From assembly GCF_937952055.1 (NCBI RefSeq), contig NZ_CALFYO010000020.1, positions 248,001-312,000 on the forward strand: 64,000 bases of DNA, read 5' to 3'. Shown piece after piece: positions 56,938-64,000 of the stretch. A program made the position numbers and the translations under genes. Under the pieces are notes generated by a model. The model saw only the letters and a list, made by a program, of their open reading frames with translations, did not search any database and had not been told where the DNA came from. The stretch is from an uncultured Piscinibacter sp. (GTDB lineage: Bacteria > Pseudomonadota > Gammaproteobacteria > Burkholderiales > Burkholderiaceae_C). Position 1 is the stretch's first letter, and the number at the start of each line of letters is the position of its first letter.

Positions 56938-57537
56938 TCAGCGCTTGGGTGGTGTGAAGCCGGGCATGCCCGGGAACAGCGACTCGGCCTGCTTGGCCAT
57001 CTGCTCCTGCATCTGCAGGAACATGCTCTTGGACTGCTCGAGGTAATTGCCCATCAGGCCCTGCATCACCGGCGCCTGGCCTTGCAGGAACTTCGCCCAC
57101 AACTCGGCGTTCATTGCCTTCGGGTCGTACAGCCCCTTGGACTGCTCGGCGAAGCGCTGCTGGATGTCGGTGAAGGTCTGCAGGTTCTTCTCCAGGTACG
57201 AACCCATCATGCCCTGCATCGCATGGCCGTAGAAGCGGATGATCTGCGAGAGCATCTGCGTGCTGAAAATGGGCACGCCGCCGGTCTCCTCCTCGAGGAT
57301 GATCTGCAGCAGGATGCTGCGCGTCAGATCCTCGCCAGTCTTGGCGTCGCGCACGACGAAGGACTCCCCGCCCATCACCATCTGCTTGACATCGGCCAGG
57401 GTGATGTAACTGCTCGACTGCGTGTCGTAGAGGCGCCGGTTGGGATACTTCTTCAGCACGCGCACAGCGGCCTCGTCGTGCTGCGATGCGGCAGCCGCCT
57501 CGGGAGAGGCCTTGGCAGATCGACGGGTTGCAGGCAT
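56938..57537 (-). CDS. phaR: Polyhydroxyalkanoate synthesis repressor PhaR
   Basis: 199 residues. The PHB_acc_N DNA-binding domain VRVLKKYPNRRLYDTQSSSYITLADVKQMV is followed by two PHB_acc repeats (LLQIILEEETGGVPIFSTQMLSQIIRFYGHAMQGMMGSYLEKNLQTF and VMQGLMGNYLEQSKSMFLQMQEQMAKQAESLFPG). Represses phasin and PHA genes and binds PHB granules, so the organism very likely stores PHB. The start at 57537 begins MPATRRSAKA. Confidence 0.95.
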   Translation of the reverse strand: MPATRRSAKASPEAAAASQHDEAAVRVLKKYPNRRLYDTQSSSYITLADVKQMVMGGESFVVRDAKTGEDLTRSILLQIILEEETGGVPIFSTQMLSQIIRFYGHAMQGMMGSYLEKNLQTFTDIQQRFAEQSKGLYDPKAMNAELWAKFLQGQAPVMQGLMGNYLEQSKSMFLQMQEQMAKQAESLFPGMPGFTPPKR

Positions 57538-57991
57538 TCGGTGCGCTCCGGGGAGACTTTGTTGTGCAGGGCACAAAGATTCTAGTGAGCACGCTTCGGC
57601 GGCCTCGGAGGGGTTTTCCCGCCTGCGCGCCGCATACCTTCCGGGGCATCCTGGCACGGGGGTGATCGATGCCCTGACGGCCCCTGCATCGACCGAGCCA
57701 CAGATCGCCTTCGTCCTCGCTGCAAGCGAGGAATGATCCGCACACGCGCGGCAGCCTTGCCGACCACGGTGCGGATCTCACTTTCGCCGAATTCGACTGT
57801 GCGATGACGCTCTCCCCCCCCCCCCCCGCTGCCACCCTGCTCGCCCCACCGCCGCAAGTGCTCCGGGCGCCTGCCTGGCCGGTCCTTGGCCGCTCGGCGG
57901 CGCCAACGGCTGTAGACCCGGAGTCTGGCGCTCCGGTGTGAACGCGGCTTGGCAGGCGCGGCGCGCGGGCAAGGGGGCCTCGCGCGCCTCG
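57538..57991. other. Non-coding region with poly-C tract
   Basis: 454 bp upstream of phaR. It carries the phaR promoter side and the C14 run at 57814-57827; no gene is recognisable. Confidence 0.45.
57814..57827. repeat. Homopolymer of 14 C
   Basis: An uninterrupted run of 14 C residues, the longest homopolymer I see in the window, in non-coding DNA upstream of the tsaC remnant. Such a run is prone to slippage and to sequencing length error. Confidence 0.85.
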
Positions 57992-58462
57992 CCCGAACCG
58001 CGCCGTCGCGACAGCGTCGAGGCGTTGTTTCAACTCAAGGCCCGCCCCGAGGGACAGGGGTCTCTATTGCTAGGGGCCGAGTGGTCTCGCGTCGAACCAT
58101 ACGTCGACACCGGTCTCCTCAGCGCGGAGCGCTATGCGGAGATGCGCGCGAGTTGGCCGGGCCCCTTCACCTGGGTTGCTCCGCGCAGTGCCCGCACGCC
58201 GCCATGGCTTGTCGGCGAACACCGCGGCGTGGCGGTTCGGGTGACCGCACACGCTCCGGCAGCGGCGCTTTGCCGTGCAGCAGGCACAGCCCTTGTATCA
58301 ACAAGCGCGAACCCGCACGGTATGCCAGCAGCCACGACGACGCAGCAGGTCCTAGGGTACTTTGGCGCAGCTTTGGCAGGCGTCCTTGACGCACCAGGGG
58401 GAACCCTGGAAGGTCCCACACCCATTCGTGACGCGATCACTGGACAGTACCTTCGCAGCTGA
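57992..58462 (+). pseudogene. Headless TsaC/YrdC-family threonylcarbamoyl-AMP synthase
   Basis: About 155 codons match the C-terminal two thirds of the SUA5/YrdC/TsaC fold: PRRRDSVEALFQLKARPEGQ, RASWPGPFTWVAPRSARTPP, GVAVRVTAHAPAAALCRAAG and ALVSTSANPHGMPAATTTQQ, ending PTPIRDAITGQYLRS. The N-terminal ATP/threonine site (YPTE-VYGLGCDP region) is absent, and the upstream 18 codons (57938 on) are unrelated. A functional copy must lie elsewhere, since the modification is essential in most bacteria. Confidence 0.7.
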
Positions 58463-58531
58463 GCGAATCCCGGCACTGAGCCCCTTCTCTGCATCGTCGT
58501 TTTTCGTACTTTTTCCGTATCACCAAAGACA

Positions 58532-58559
58532 AAGGGCCCGGCATTTCTGCCAGGCCCTT
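58532..58559 (-). terminator. Terminator behind the tRNA-Val remnant
   Basis: AAGGGCC-C-GGCA, loop TTTC, TGCC-A-GGCCCTT: an 11-bp stem with one mismatch. On the minus strand it is followed by TGTCTTTGG. It lies 18 bp beyond the tRNA 3' end and is typical of a tRNA transcript end. Confidence 0.7.
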
Positions 58560-58576
58560 GCTTCTTCGAGGTATGT

Positions 58577-58621
58577 TGATAGGCGCGATTGGACTCGGAC
58601 CAACGACCCCCACCATGTCAA
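58577..58621 (-). pseudogene. 3' half of a tRNA-Val(GAC) gene
   Basis: On the minus strand: TTGACAT (anticodon loop, GAC), GGTGG (anticodon stem 3' strand), GGGTC, then T-arm GTTGG-TCCGAGT-CCAAT, acceptor CGCGCCT, discriminator A and TCA instead of CCA. The 5' half (D-arm and acceptor strand) is missing: the match stops exactly at the anticodon loop. The T-loop has C where the invariant second T should be. A break at this point is typical of the 3'-tRNA attachment half left by an integrative element, or of a deletion. Confidence 0.75.
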
Positions 58622-58979
58622 TACAGGGAGGGGGTATTGGGGTTCCCTACATGATTGCTTCTCTCAATCGTTTGACGACTCGCGATGGGCGGGCGCGGCT
58701 CGTCGGCGAATTGATCGACGAGGCGCCCACCTACTCGGGGTTGAGGCGCCTGCCGGTCCCGGTTGGCTGGCGCTGCGGAGCTGGCAGCTGCTGGCCAGCG
58801 CCGGCTGCTCGCCGCTGCCATTGGGGGCCGCTGTCGTCGCCGCGGGTGCAGCGGGGGGGCTAAGACCCGCACGCACGAACTGGCATCGCCCGGCGCGACA
58901 TCGAACCTCACCGGCAGGAACCTCTCGATCACCCCGATGTTGGTCGTGGCATGTGCGGTCAACTCGGTGCAGGTGAAAG

Positions 58980-59384
58980 TTGCCGCGCTACATCGATCTG
59001 TTCTGGGAACTGGTCGATGAAATCCTGAACACCGTGCTCTTCGTGCTGATCGGCATGGAAATGCTGCTGGTCAACTTCTCGGTCAGCATCTTCGTCGCGG
59101 CCGCCTTGGCGATGGCGGTCACCCTCGCCGCGCGTGCCCTCACGGTCGGGCTGCCGGTCAGCCTGCTGGAGCGCGCATTCAAGCTGCCGAAAGGCTCGGG
59201 CTGGGTACTCACCTGGGGCGGGCTGCGTGGCGGCATCTCGGTCGCGCTGGCCCTGTCCCTGCCCGCGGGCCCCGAGCGCAACATTGTGCTGGCAATGACC
59301 TATTGCATCGTCGTGTTCTCGATCATCGGCCAGGGCTTGACCATCGGACGGGTCGTGCACGCAGCCGTGACGCAACGGCGTTGA
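58980..59384 (+). pseudogene. C-terminal fragment of a CPA1 Na+/H+ antiporter
   Basis: 134 codons beginning at a TTG (58980): RYIDLFWELVDEILNTVLFVLIGMEMLLV, LTVGLPVSLLERAFKLPKGSGWVLTWGGLRGGISVALALSLP, then a last helix. GGLRGGISVALALSLP is the conserved end helix of NhaP-type antiporters, which have about 400 residues and 12-13 helices. Only the last four or five remain and no N-terminal part is found upstream, so the gene is truncated. Confidence 0.7.
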
Positions 59385-59402
59385 TGCGCAAACCCGGCGT
59401 TG

Positions 59403-59924
59403 TCAGCGCGACGCTTGCGGAGCGCCAACCAGCTCAGGCGCCGGGACCAAAGCGCGGTCCAGCTTGTCCTCGATCTCGCCGAGATACGCCGACAGCGTGC
59501 GCGTCGCTTCCGCCAGCTTGTCCTGCATGCCCCGCTCCGACTGCTCGATCCGAGCGCCGAACTCGCGGTGGGATGCTGCACCCTGCGATTCGATCTTGCG
59601 CAGCTCAACTTCCAGCAAGGTGCGCAGCTCGGTGAAGCGGGATGCCTCTGCGGTATCCGCAAGCTCGCGCTGAGTCTTGACCTCCTTCGTCAAGCGCCGC
59701 GACTCGACGATGACGCTGGCCTGCAACAGGACGATGTAGACGACAAACAGACCGCTGATGGCGGCGGTGAACACCAGCATGACCATGCCGAGCGGAGCGC
59801 TGACGTCGGCAAACCCGAGATTCAATGTGGACGGCCCAGCCATGGCGGGCCAGTTCAGGACCGCGAAAGCGGCCAACAAGACAAAGGTCAGGACCAGGGT
59901 CAGCGAAAAGACACGGAGGTTCAT
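59403..59924 (-). CDS. LapA-domain-like inner-membrane protein
   Basis: 173 residues. Two hydrophobic helices (about 6-27 and 43-67: LTLVLTFVLLAAFAVLNW, APLGMVMLVFTAAISGLFVVYIVLL) separated by a short loop, then a long charged coiled coil (SRRLTKEVKTQRELADTAEASRF, KIESQGAASHREFGARIEQSE). This is the topology of LapA/DUF1049 proteins, which link membrane and cytoplasm in LPS assembly, but the coiled coil is longer. Overlaps nothing; convergent with the antiporter fragment. AAGGAG precedes the ATG. Confidence 0.75.
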   Translation of the reverse strand: MNLRVFSLTLVLTFVLLAAFAVLNWPAMAGPSTLNLGFADVSAPLGMVMLVFTAAISGLFVVYIVLLQASVIVESRRLTKEVKTQRELADTAEASRFTELRTLLEVELRKIESQGAASHREFGARIEQSERGMQDKLAEATRTLSAYLGEIEDKLDRALVPAPELVGAPQASR

Positions 59925-60060
59925 GTGGGCTCCTTCGGGTTGTGGGCGGGACCGTGTTGGGTGGCTCCATCGGCGTGTTCGTTCCGTTCAACGGCGGACT
60001 CGGACACCGTTCGGTTCGTCGGTGAATCGGCTGCTCATGCGCACGCATCGGTACGAAGCG

Positions 60061-60942
60061 TCAGTGGTGATCCGGCGGCGCCCTCTTCCGGGAGCCGAAG
60101 GTGCGGGCGTAGACGCAGGTGAACTCCGCACCCACCAGCAGGATCTGCGCTGAAAAGTACACCCAGAGCAGCACCACCACCAGCGAACCGGCTGCACCGA
60201 AGCCCGACGCAACGCCGCTGCGGCCGATGTAGGCGCCGATGACGAACCTGCCGCCCGTGAACAGCAATGCCGCGAGCAAGGCGCCGAGCCATACGTCGGA
60301 GGCCAGCACACGCTGGCGCGGCATGACTTTGTAGATCAGACCGAACATGAAGGCCACGAGCAGGAAGCCACCGACGGCATTGCCCGTCTCCACCACCGTC
60401 TGCCAGCCGCCGAACACCGGGCCCAGACGCCGGCCCACGGCAGCGAGCATGGCGCTGGTGACCAGCGACACGATGAGCAGGAAGCCCACTGCGAGGATCA
60501 TGCCGAAGGCCATCAGGCGGGCGCGAACCAGCGTGAGCCAGCCGGTCTTGCGCAGCCGTCCCGGCACGCGCCAGATGCGGTCGAGCGCGTCCTGCAGTTC
60601 GGCAAACACCGTGGTCGCGCCGACAAGCAGCAGCACCAGGCCCACGGCGGTGGCCGTCAGGCCCTCGGCCGGCTCACGCACGCTGGCCAGCAGACCCTGC
60701 ACCGCGCCCGCGCCGGCTTCGCCCATCAGGTCTTGCAGCTGCGCCTGGATCTCGCCGCGGGCGGCGTCTTCACCGAACACGAGCCCGGCCACCGACACCA
60801 CGATCAGCAGCAAGGGCGCCAGCGAGAACATCGTGTAGTAGGCCAGCGCCGCACCCATGCTCGGCACGTAGTCGTCGAGCCACGAGGTCGCGACCTGCTT
60901 GACGAGGCCCCACCAGGCAGCGGGCAGGCCAGACAGCGTCAC
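60061..60942 (-). CDS. YihY/BrkB-family membrane protein
   Basis: 293 residues with six helices. Family blocks include MGAALAYYTMFSLAPLLLIVVSVAGLVFGEDAARGEI, LVLLLVGATTVFAELQDALDRIWRV and the end GAAGSLVVVLLWVYFSAQILLVGAEFTCVYA. Start is the GTG at 60942, overlapping the arcC stop (GTGA). Often misnamed ribonuclease BN; an exporter role is suspected. Its coupling to arcC is unusual. Confidence 0.88.
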   Translation of the reverse strand: MTLSGLPAAWWGLVKQVATSWLDDYVPSMGAALAYYTMFSLAPLLLIVVSVAGLVFGEDAARGEIQAQLQDLMGEAGAGAVQGLLASVREPAEGLTATAVGLVLLLVGATTVFAELQDALDRIWRVPGRLRKTGWLTLVRARLMAFGMILAVGFLLIVSLVTSAMLAAVGRRLGPVFGGWQTVVETGNAVGGFLLVAFMFGLIYKVMPRQRVLASDVWLGALLAALLFTGGRFVIGAYIGRSGVASGFGAAGSLVVVLLWVYFSAQILLVGAEFTCVYARTFGSRKRAPPDHH

Positions 60943-61883
60943 GGCGTGTCGGCACCGCCTGCCGCCTCCGTGCAGACCTGGGTGCCCGCAGTGCCAGCGA
61001 TCAGCTCTTCGATCCGGTCGAGCGAACCGATCACCGCGCGATGGCCGGTGGCCAGCACGAAGGCCCGGGCCGCCTCGACCTTCGGGCCCATCGAACCGGC
61101 CGCGAAGTCGTGGCCGGCCAGGGCCTGAGGGGTCACCTTGCCGATGGCGCGCTGCGTCGGCTGGCCCCAGTCCAGGAAGACCGCCGCCACGTCGGTGGCG
61201 ATGACCAGCACGTCGGCCTGCAGCTCGCGCGCCAGCAGGCTGCTGCACAGGTCCTTGTCGATCACCGCGGCCACGCCGTGCAGGCCTTGAAGGTCCATCC
61301 CTGCGCTGTCGCGCGCCACCGGGATGCCGCCGCCACCGGCGGCGATGACCAGCGCGCCGTGCTCGAGCAACCAACGGATGGCCTGCAGGCCCAGCACGCG
61401 CAGCGGCTGCGGCGACGCCACGACGCGCCGGAATGCCTCACCGTCCGCCGCCATGACCCAGCCCTTGTCGGCGGCGATGCGCTCGGATTCAGTCTTCGAG
61501 TAGATCGGTCCGATCGGCTTGGTCGGATGCCTGAAAGCGGGGTCCTGCGGATCGACCTCCACCCGCGTGATGAGCGTCGTGACCGTGCGCGTGGCCGGTA
61601 GCAGGTTGGCCAACTCCTGCTCCAGCAGGTAGCCGATCATGCCGTCGGTCTGCGCGCCCAGCACGTCCAGCGGGTAGGCCTCGACCTTGACATAGGCGGC
61701 GGCCTGGAGCGCCAGCAGCCCCACCTGCGGACCGTTGCCGTGCGTCAGCACGAGGTCGTGGTCTGCAGCCACCCGGGCCAACTGCGCGGCGGCGTGGCGG
61801 ATGTTCTCCAGTTGGTTCTCGGCCGTGAGCGGCTGGTCGCGCCGCAGCAGCGCATTGCCGCCCAGCGCCACGACGAGCTTCAT
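60939..61883 (-). CDS. arcC: Carbamate kinase ArcC
   Basis: 314 residues. MKLVVALGGNALLRRDQPL, LTHGNGPQVGLLALQAAAY, RHPTKPIGPIYSKTESE, ALVIAAGGGGIPVARD, LLARELQADVLVIATDVAAVFLDWGQP and FAAGSMGPKVEAARAF. Makes ATP and carbamate from carbamoyl phosphate in the arginine deiminase pathway. The ornithine carbamoyltransferase gene lies upstream in the same direction, separated by two outer-membrane genes. Confidence 0.95.
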   Translation of the reverse strand: MKLVVALGGNALLRRDQPLTAENQLENIRHAAAQLARVAADHDLVLTHGNGPQVGLLALQAAAYVKVEAYPLDVLGAQTDGMIGYLLEQELANLLPATRTVTTLITRVEVDPQDPAFRHPTKPIGPIYSKTESERIAADKGWVMAADGEAFRRVVASPQPLRVLGLQAIRWLLEHGALVIAAGGGGIPVARDSAGMDLQGLHGVAAVIDKDLCSSLLARELQADVLVIATDVAAVFLDWGQPTQRAIGKVTPQALAGHDFAAGSMGPKVEAARAFVLATGHRAVIGSLDRIEELIAGTAGTQVCTEAAGGADTP

Positions 61884-61932
61884 GTCTGGTGGACCGGTGA
61901 TTGGACAGCCGTCATTCGAGCACGTGTTGTCT

Positions 61933-61961
61933 GAGCGTGACCACGAGCACGGCCTTCATGG
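61933..61961. repeat. 29-bp copy of the arcB 3' end next to arcC
   Basis: This stretch agrees at 26 of 29 bases with 63480-63508, the last codons of the ornithine carbamoyltransferase gene. On the minus strand it still reads MKAVLVVTL against IKAVLVATL. It is non-coding here and lies 50 bp upstream of arcC. Confidence 0.7.
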
Positions 61962-62013
61962 ATCGCGGCATGTCTCGTCGGTGGCGCTGGCGGACCGCAT
62001 TCACGCGCGCGAG

Positions 62014-62919
62014 TCAACCGTTGTCCGGGAAGACGATCTCGACCCGCCGGTTCTGCTGCCGGCCTGCGGCGTGGTCATTGCTCGCCAGGGGTTTGGCTTC
62101 GCCAAAACCCCGCGCCGAGAGGCGACTGGGCGCGATACCGCGGTCGACCAACGAGTTCTTCACCGCGATGGCACGTCGCTCCGAAAGCATCTGGTTCGAC
62201 TGCTCGCTGCCGACGGCATCGGTGTAGCCCTCGATCGCGATCGTGCGCTCCGGATGTTCCTTCATGAACGCAGCGAGTTGGTCCAACGTATGCGCCGCTC
62301 CCGGATTGAGCTGAGCGCGACCGGTATCGAACAGCACGTCTCCCAGTGTGAGCACCATGCCGCGCTCAGTCGGCTTGGCCTTCAGTTCGGCAAGCTGCTC
62401 TTCCAGGGTCTTGGCGCGCGCGCGGGCACTTGCCGCCTGCGCCTGCGAAGTCTGTGCAGCCACCAGCCGCTCGTCAGCCAATTTGCGTGCGGCGTCAGCC
62501 TGGCCGCGTTGCGCCTCGGTGGCCGCGCGCGCTCTTTCGGCCTCGCGTGTTCGCGCGTCGATCAGGATGCTGTCGCGCTCGAGCGATGCGTCGGCTACCG
62601 CCTGCTCGGCTTCGGCGATCTTGCCGGCCTGCAGCGCAACCTCCGTGCGTTGTCTGGCGAGATACGCATAGTGCTCGACGGCCGACGAATCGTCGCCATC
62701 ACGCAGCGCTGCTTGCGCCTGCTGCAACGCCTGTTGCGCCTTGCGCAACTCCACGGGCGCACTGCGCGCCACCTGTGGGTCGCTGGCAGTGCGGTCATAG
62801 GCAGCCTTCGCGTCGTCGAGCACGGCATTGCGGGTCGGTGCGGAAGCGCAAGCCGCCAAAGTGGCGGCGGCAACAGCCGCCAATGCCAGGTGGTAGCGGG
62901 AGGTGCGGTAACTGTTCAT
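62014..62919 (-). CDS. OmpA-family lipoprotein with DUF4398 domain
   Basis: 301 residues. Lipoprotein-type signal with LAACAS (Cys at about 24). A DUF4398-like helical region (VLDDAKAAYDRTASDPQVARSAPVELRKAQQAL) and a long Ala-rich coiled coil (to about 170) follow. Then comes an OmpA C-terminal peptidoglycan-binding domain: LTLGDVLFDTGRAQLNPGAA, IEGYTDAVGSEQSNQMLSERRA, VKNSLVDRGI and NRRVEIVF. Start 62919 is the first Met of the signal peptide. Tethers the outer membrane to peptidoglycan. Pairs with the next lipoprotein. Confidence 0.88.
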   Translation of the reverse strand: MNSYRTSRYHLALAAVAAATLAACASAPTRNAVLDDAKAAYDRTASDPQVARSAPVELRKAQQALQQAQAALRDGDDSSAVEHYAYLARQRTEVALQAGKIAEAEQAVADASLERDSILIDARTREAERARAATEAQRGQADAARKLADERLVAAQTSQAQAASARARAKTLEEQLAELKAKPTERGMVLTLGDVLFDTGRAQLNPGAAHTLDQLAAFMKEHPERTIAIEGYTDAVGSEQSNQMLSERRAIAVKNSLVDRGIAPSRLSARGFGEAKPLASNDHAAGRQQNRRVEIVFPDNG

Positions 62920-62972
62920 GGCGGTCGTGTCCTGCAGGATGGGTAGATGGCGATGCGAGCGCTGCGACGCGC

Positions 62973-63362
62973 TCACCGGGTGGTCTTGCGCTCGATCTCC
63001 GCGCGCAGCAAGTCGTTGCTGCGAGCGAGTTCGGTCGCGGCCGCCTGAGCTTTCACAGCACGCGCCTTGCGTTCCGCGAGTTCGGCGTCGGCCTCGGCAC
63101 GTGCGGCCAGGCGCCGCGCCTCGTCGAAGCGCTCCGCGCGTGCGGAAGCCTCGGCCTTGCCGAGCTTGTCGCGCGCGGCCAGCAACTCGACGGGTGCAGC
63201 ATCCAGGGCACCGGCGCTCTCGGCTTGTGCGATGGAGGCGCGCGCTGTGGTCAGCTCGGCCACCGGCGAGATGCCCTTGCTCGCGCAGGCGCCGAGCAGG
63301 GCCACCAGGCTTAGCGCGGCAGTCATGACCGTCCTGCGTGACGGGATCGGTAGCAATTTCAT
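62973..63362 (-). CDS. DUF4398 lipoprotein
   Basis: 129 residues. Signal with lipobox LLGACAS, then DUF4398: ISPVAELTTARASIAQAESAGALDAAPVELLAARDKLGKAEA, and an Ala/Arg/Glu coiled coil to the end. Start 63362 has AAGGAG eight bases upstream; earlier in-frame Met codons add an unlikely basic leader. It lies 53 bp before the OmpA-type gene; the two probably act together in the cell envelope. Confidence 0.87.
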   Translation of the reverse strand: MKLLPIPSRRTVMTAALSLVALLGACASKGISPVAELTTARASIAQAESAGALDAAPVELLAARDKLGKAEASARAERFDEARRLAARAEADAELAERKARAVKAQAAATELARSNDLLRAEIERKTTR

Positions 63363-63473
63363 GGAAAGGCTCCTTGGTTGGGTTGGTTGCGCCGGGGCCG
63401 CGCGGCTGCGCCACGGCAAGTCAGCGGTGCGGGGTCGGCGCCTGTCGGCACTCCACCTGTGTTCATTCGCTTG

Positions 63474-64000
63474 TCATCCGAGCGTGGCCACGAGCACCGC
63501 CTTGATGGTGTGCAGGCGGTTCTCGGCCTGCGTGAAGACGATCGAGGCGTCGGACTCGAACACCTCGTCGGTGACCTCGAGCTCGCTCAGGCCGTACTTC
63601 TCGTGCACCTCGCGGCCGACTTCGGTGTCCAGGCCGTGGAATGCCGGCAGGCAGTGCATGAACCGAGCGCGCCGCTTGCCGGTGGCCTGCATCAGGGCGG
63701 TCGTCACCTGGTAGGGCAGCAGCTGGTCGATGCGCTGCTTCCACATCGCGTCGTCCTCGCCCATCGACACCCAGACGTCGGTGTAGACAAAGTCCACACC
63801 TGCCACGGCCTTCAGCGGCTCGGTCTCCAGCGTGATGCGCGCGCCGGTGCTGCGGGCCAGCTCTCGCATCTGTGCCACCAGTTCGGCCGGCGGCTGCAGC
63901 GCGGCGGGCGAGCAGATGCGCACGTCCATGCCCATCTGCGTGCCGCCCACCATCAGCGAGCTGCCCATGTTGAAGCTGGCATCGCCCAGGTAGCAGAAGC
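63474..64000 (-). CDS. arcB: Ornithine carbamoyltransferase, 3' part (5' end outside the window)
   Basis: About 175 C-terminal residues are visible. FCYLGDASFNMGSSLMVGGTQMGMDVRICSPAAL is the ornithine-domain start, followed by VYTDVWVSMGEDDAMWKQRI, the catalytic FMHCLPAFHG (Cys of HCLP) and FTQAENRLHTIKAVLVATLG at the end. The family usually has HCLPAFHD or HCLPAFHG. Near arcC it is taken as the catabolic enzyme ArcB; an anabolic ArgF role cannot be excluded from this fragment. A 29-bp copy of its last codons is at 61933-61961. Confidence 0.9.
   Translation of the reverse strand, partial: FCYLGDASFNMGSSLMVGGTQMGMDVRICSPAALQPPAELVAQMRELARSTGARITLETEPLKAVAGVDFVYTDVWVSMGEDDAMWKQRIDQLLPYQVTTALMQATGKRRARFMHCLPAFHGLDTEVGREVHEKYGLSELEVTDEVFESDASIVFTQAENRLHTIKAVLVATLG
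63480..63508. repeat. Parent copy of the 29-bp arcB tail repeat
   Basis: Coding end of the ornithine carbamoyltransferase gene; direct repeat partner of 61933-61961. The two copies bracket the DUF4398 and OmpA-family genes. Confidence 0.7.

Larger units (their letters stand above)
58463..58979. other. Gene-free stretch with tRNA remnant
   Basis: 517 bp containing the tRNA-Val 3' half and its terminator (listed). The remainder (58622-58979) shows only a GC-rich segment with an Ala/Leu-rich open frame that I cannot assign. Confidence 0.45.

Overview
The window is high-GC, gene-dense DNA from a Gram-negative betaproteobacterium. The guaB, guaA, smpB, ratA, rnfH, rimO and phaR neighbourhood, a Porin_4-type porin and a Bug-type binding protein point to Burkholderiales, probably of the Rubrivivax/Leptothrix/Methylibium or Comamonadaceae type. 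This placement is inference from gene content; there is no rRNA in the window.

Left part (1-9.5 kb): a sulfolactate catabolic island. A sulfonate-type ABC transporter (binding protein, ATPase, two permeases) sits beside a LacI regulator, two sulfolactate dehydrogenases of opposite stereospecificity (ComC-like and SlcC-like), sulfolactate sulfo-lyase SuyAB and a GntR/UTRA regulator. Together they would import sulfolactate, epimerise it through sulfopyruvate and split it to pyruvate and sulfite. A truncated inositol-monophosphatase-like gene follows.

9.6-17.5 kb: a heavy-metal efflux operon (CzcI-like, CzcC, CzcB, CzcA of the HME-RND type) with two extra small periplasmic or membrane proteins and a His-rich transporter remnant. 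17.5-32 kb is a looser accessory region: a secreted subtilisin, an SDR with a divergent AfsR-like regulator, a DUF924 protein, a NylB-like serine hydrolase, an IS91-type remnant, a cysteine synthase-glutaredoxin fusion with an MFS exporter, and a LysR gene lacking its first residues.

32.7-47.5 kb is the most interesting part. A TRAP transporter and a fused PrpF-isomerase/Bug-binding-protein gene face a LysR regulator, a porin, tcuAB (tricarballylate dehydrogenase), and an operon of MaoC-type hydratase, family III CoA-transferase, CitE-like lyase and a fumarase/PcaB-superfamily lyase. A 26-bp element occurs twice without a mismatch (once inverted) and a third time with 20/26 identity, in front of the three transcription units. 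I infer one regulon that could take tricarballylate to cis-aconitate, then trans-aconitate, itaconate, itaconyl-CoA, citramalyl-CoA and finally acetyl-CoA plus pyruvate, using bacterial counterparts of the Ustilago Adi1/Tad1 steps.

48-57.6 kb is conserved core: guaA, an MFS gene and guaB in one run, a DUF4124 protein, rnfH, ratA, smpB, a cystathionine beta-lyase, rimO and phaR. 57.7-59.4 kb is a graveyard: a C14 tract, a headless tsaC, the 3' half of a tRNA-Val(GAC) gene with its terminator, and the tail of a Na+/H+ antiporter. The right end holds a LapA-like protein, a YihY protein, arcC, two outer-membrane/lipoprotein genes and the 3' part of an ornithine carbamoyltransferase gene. A copy of the last 29 bp of that gene is left beside arcC.
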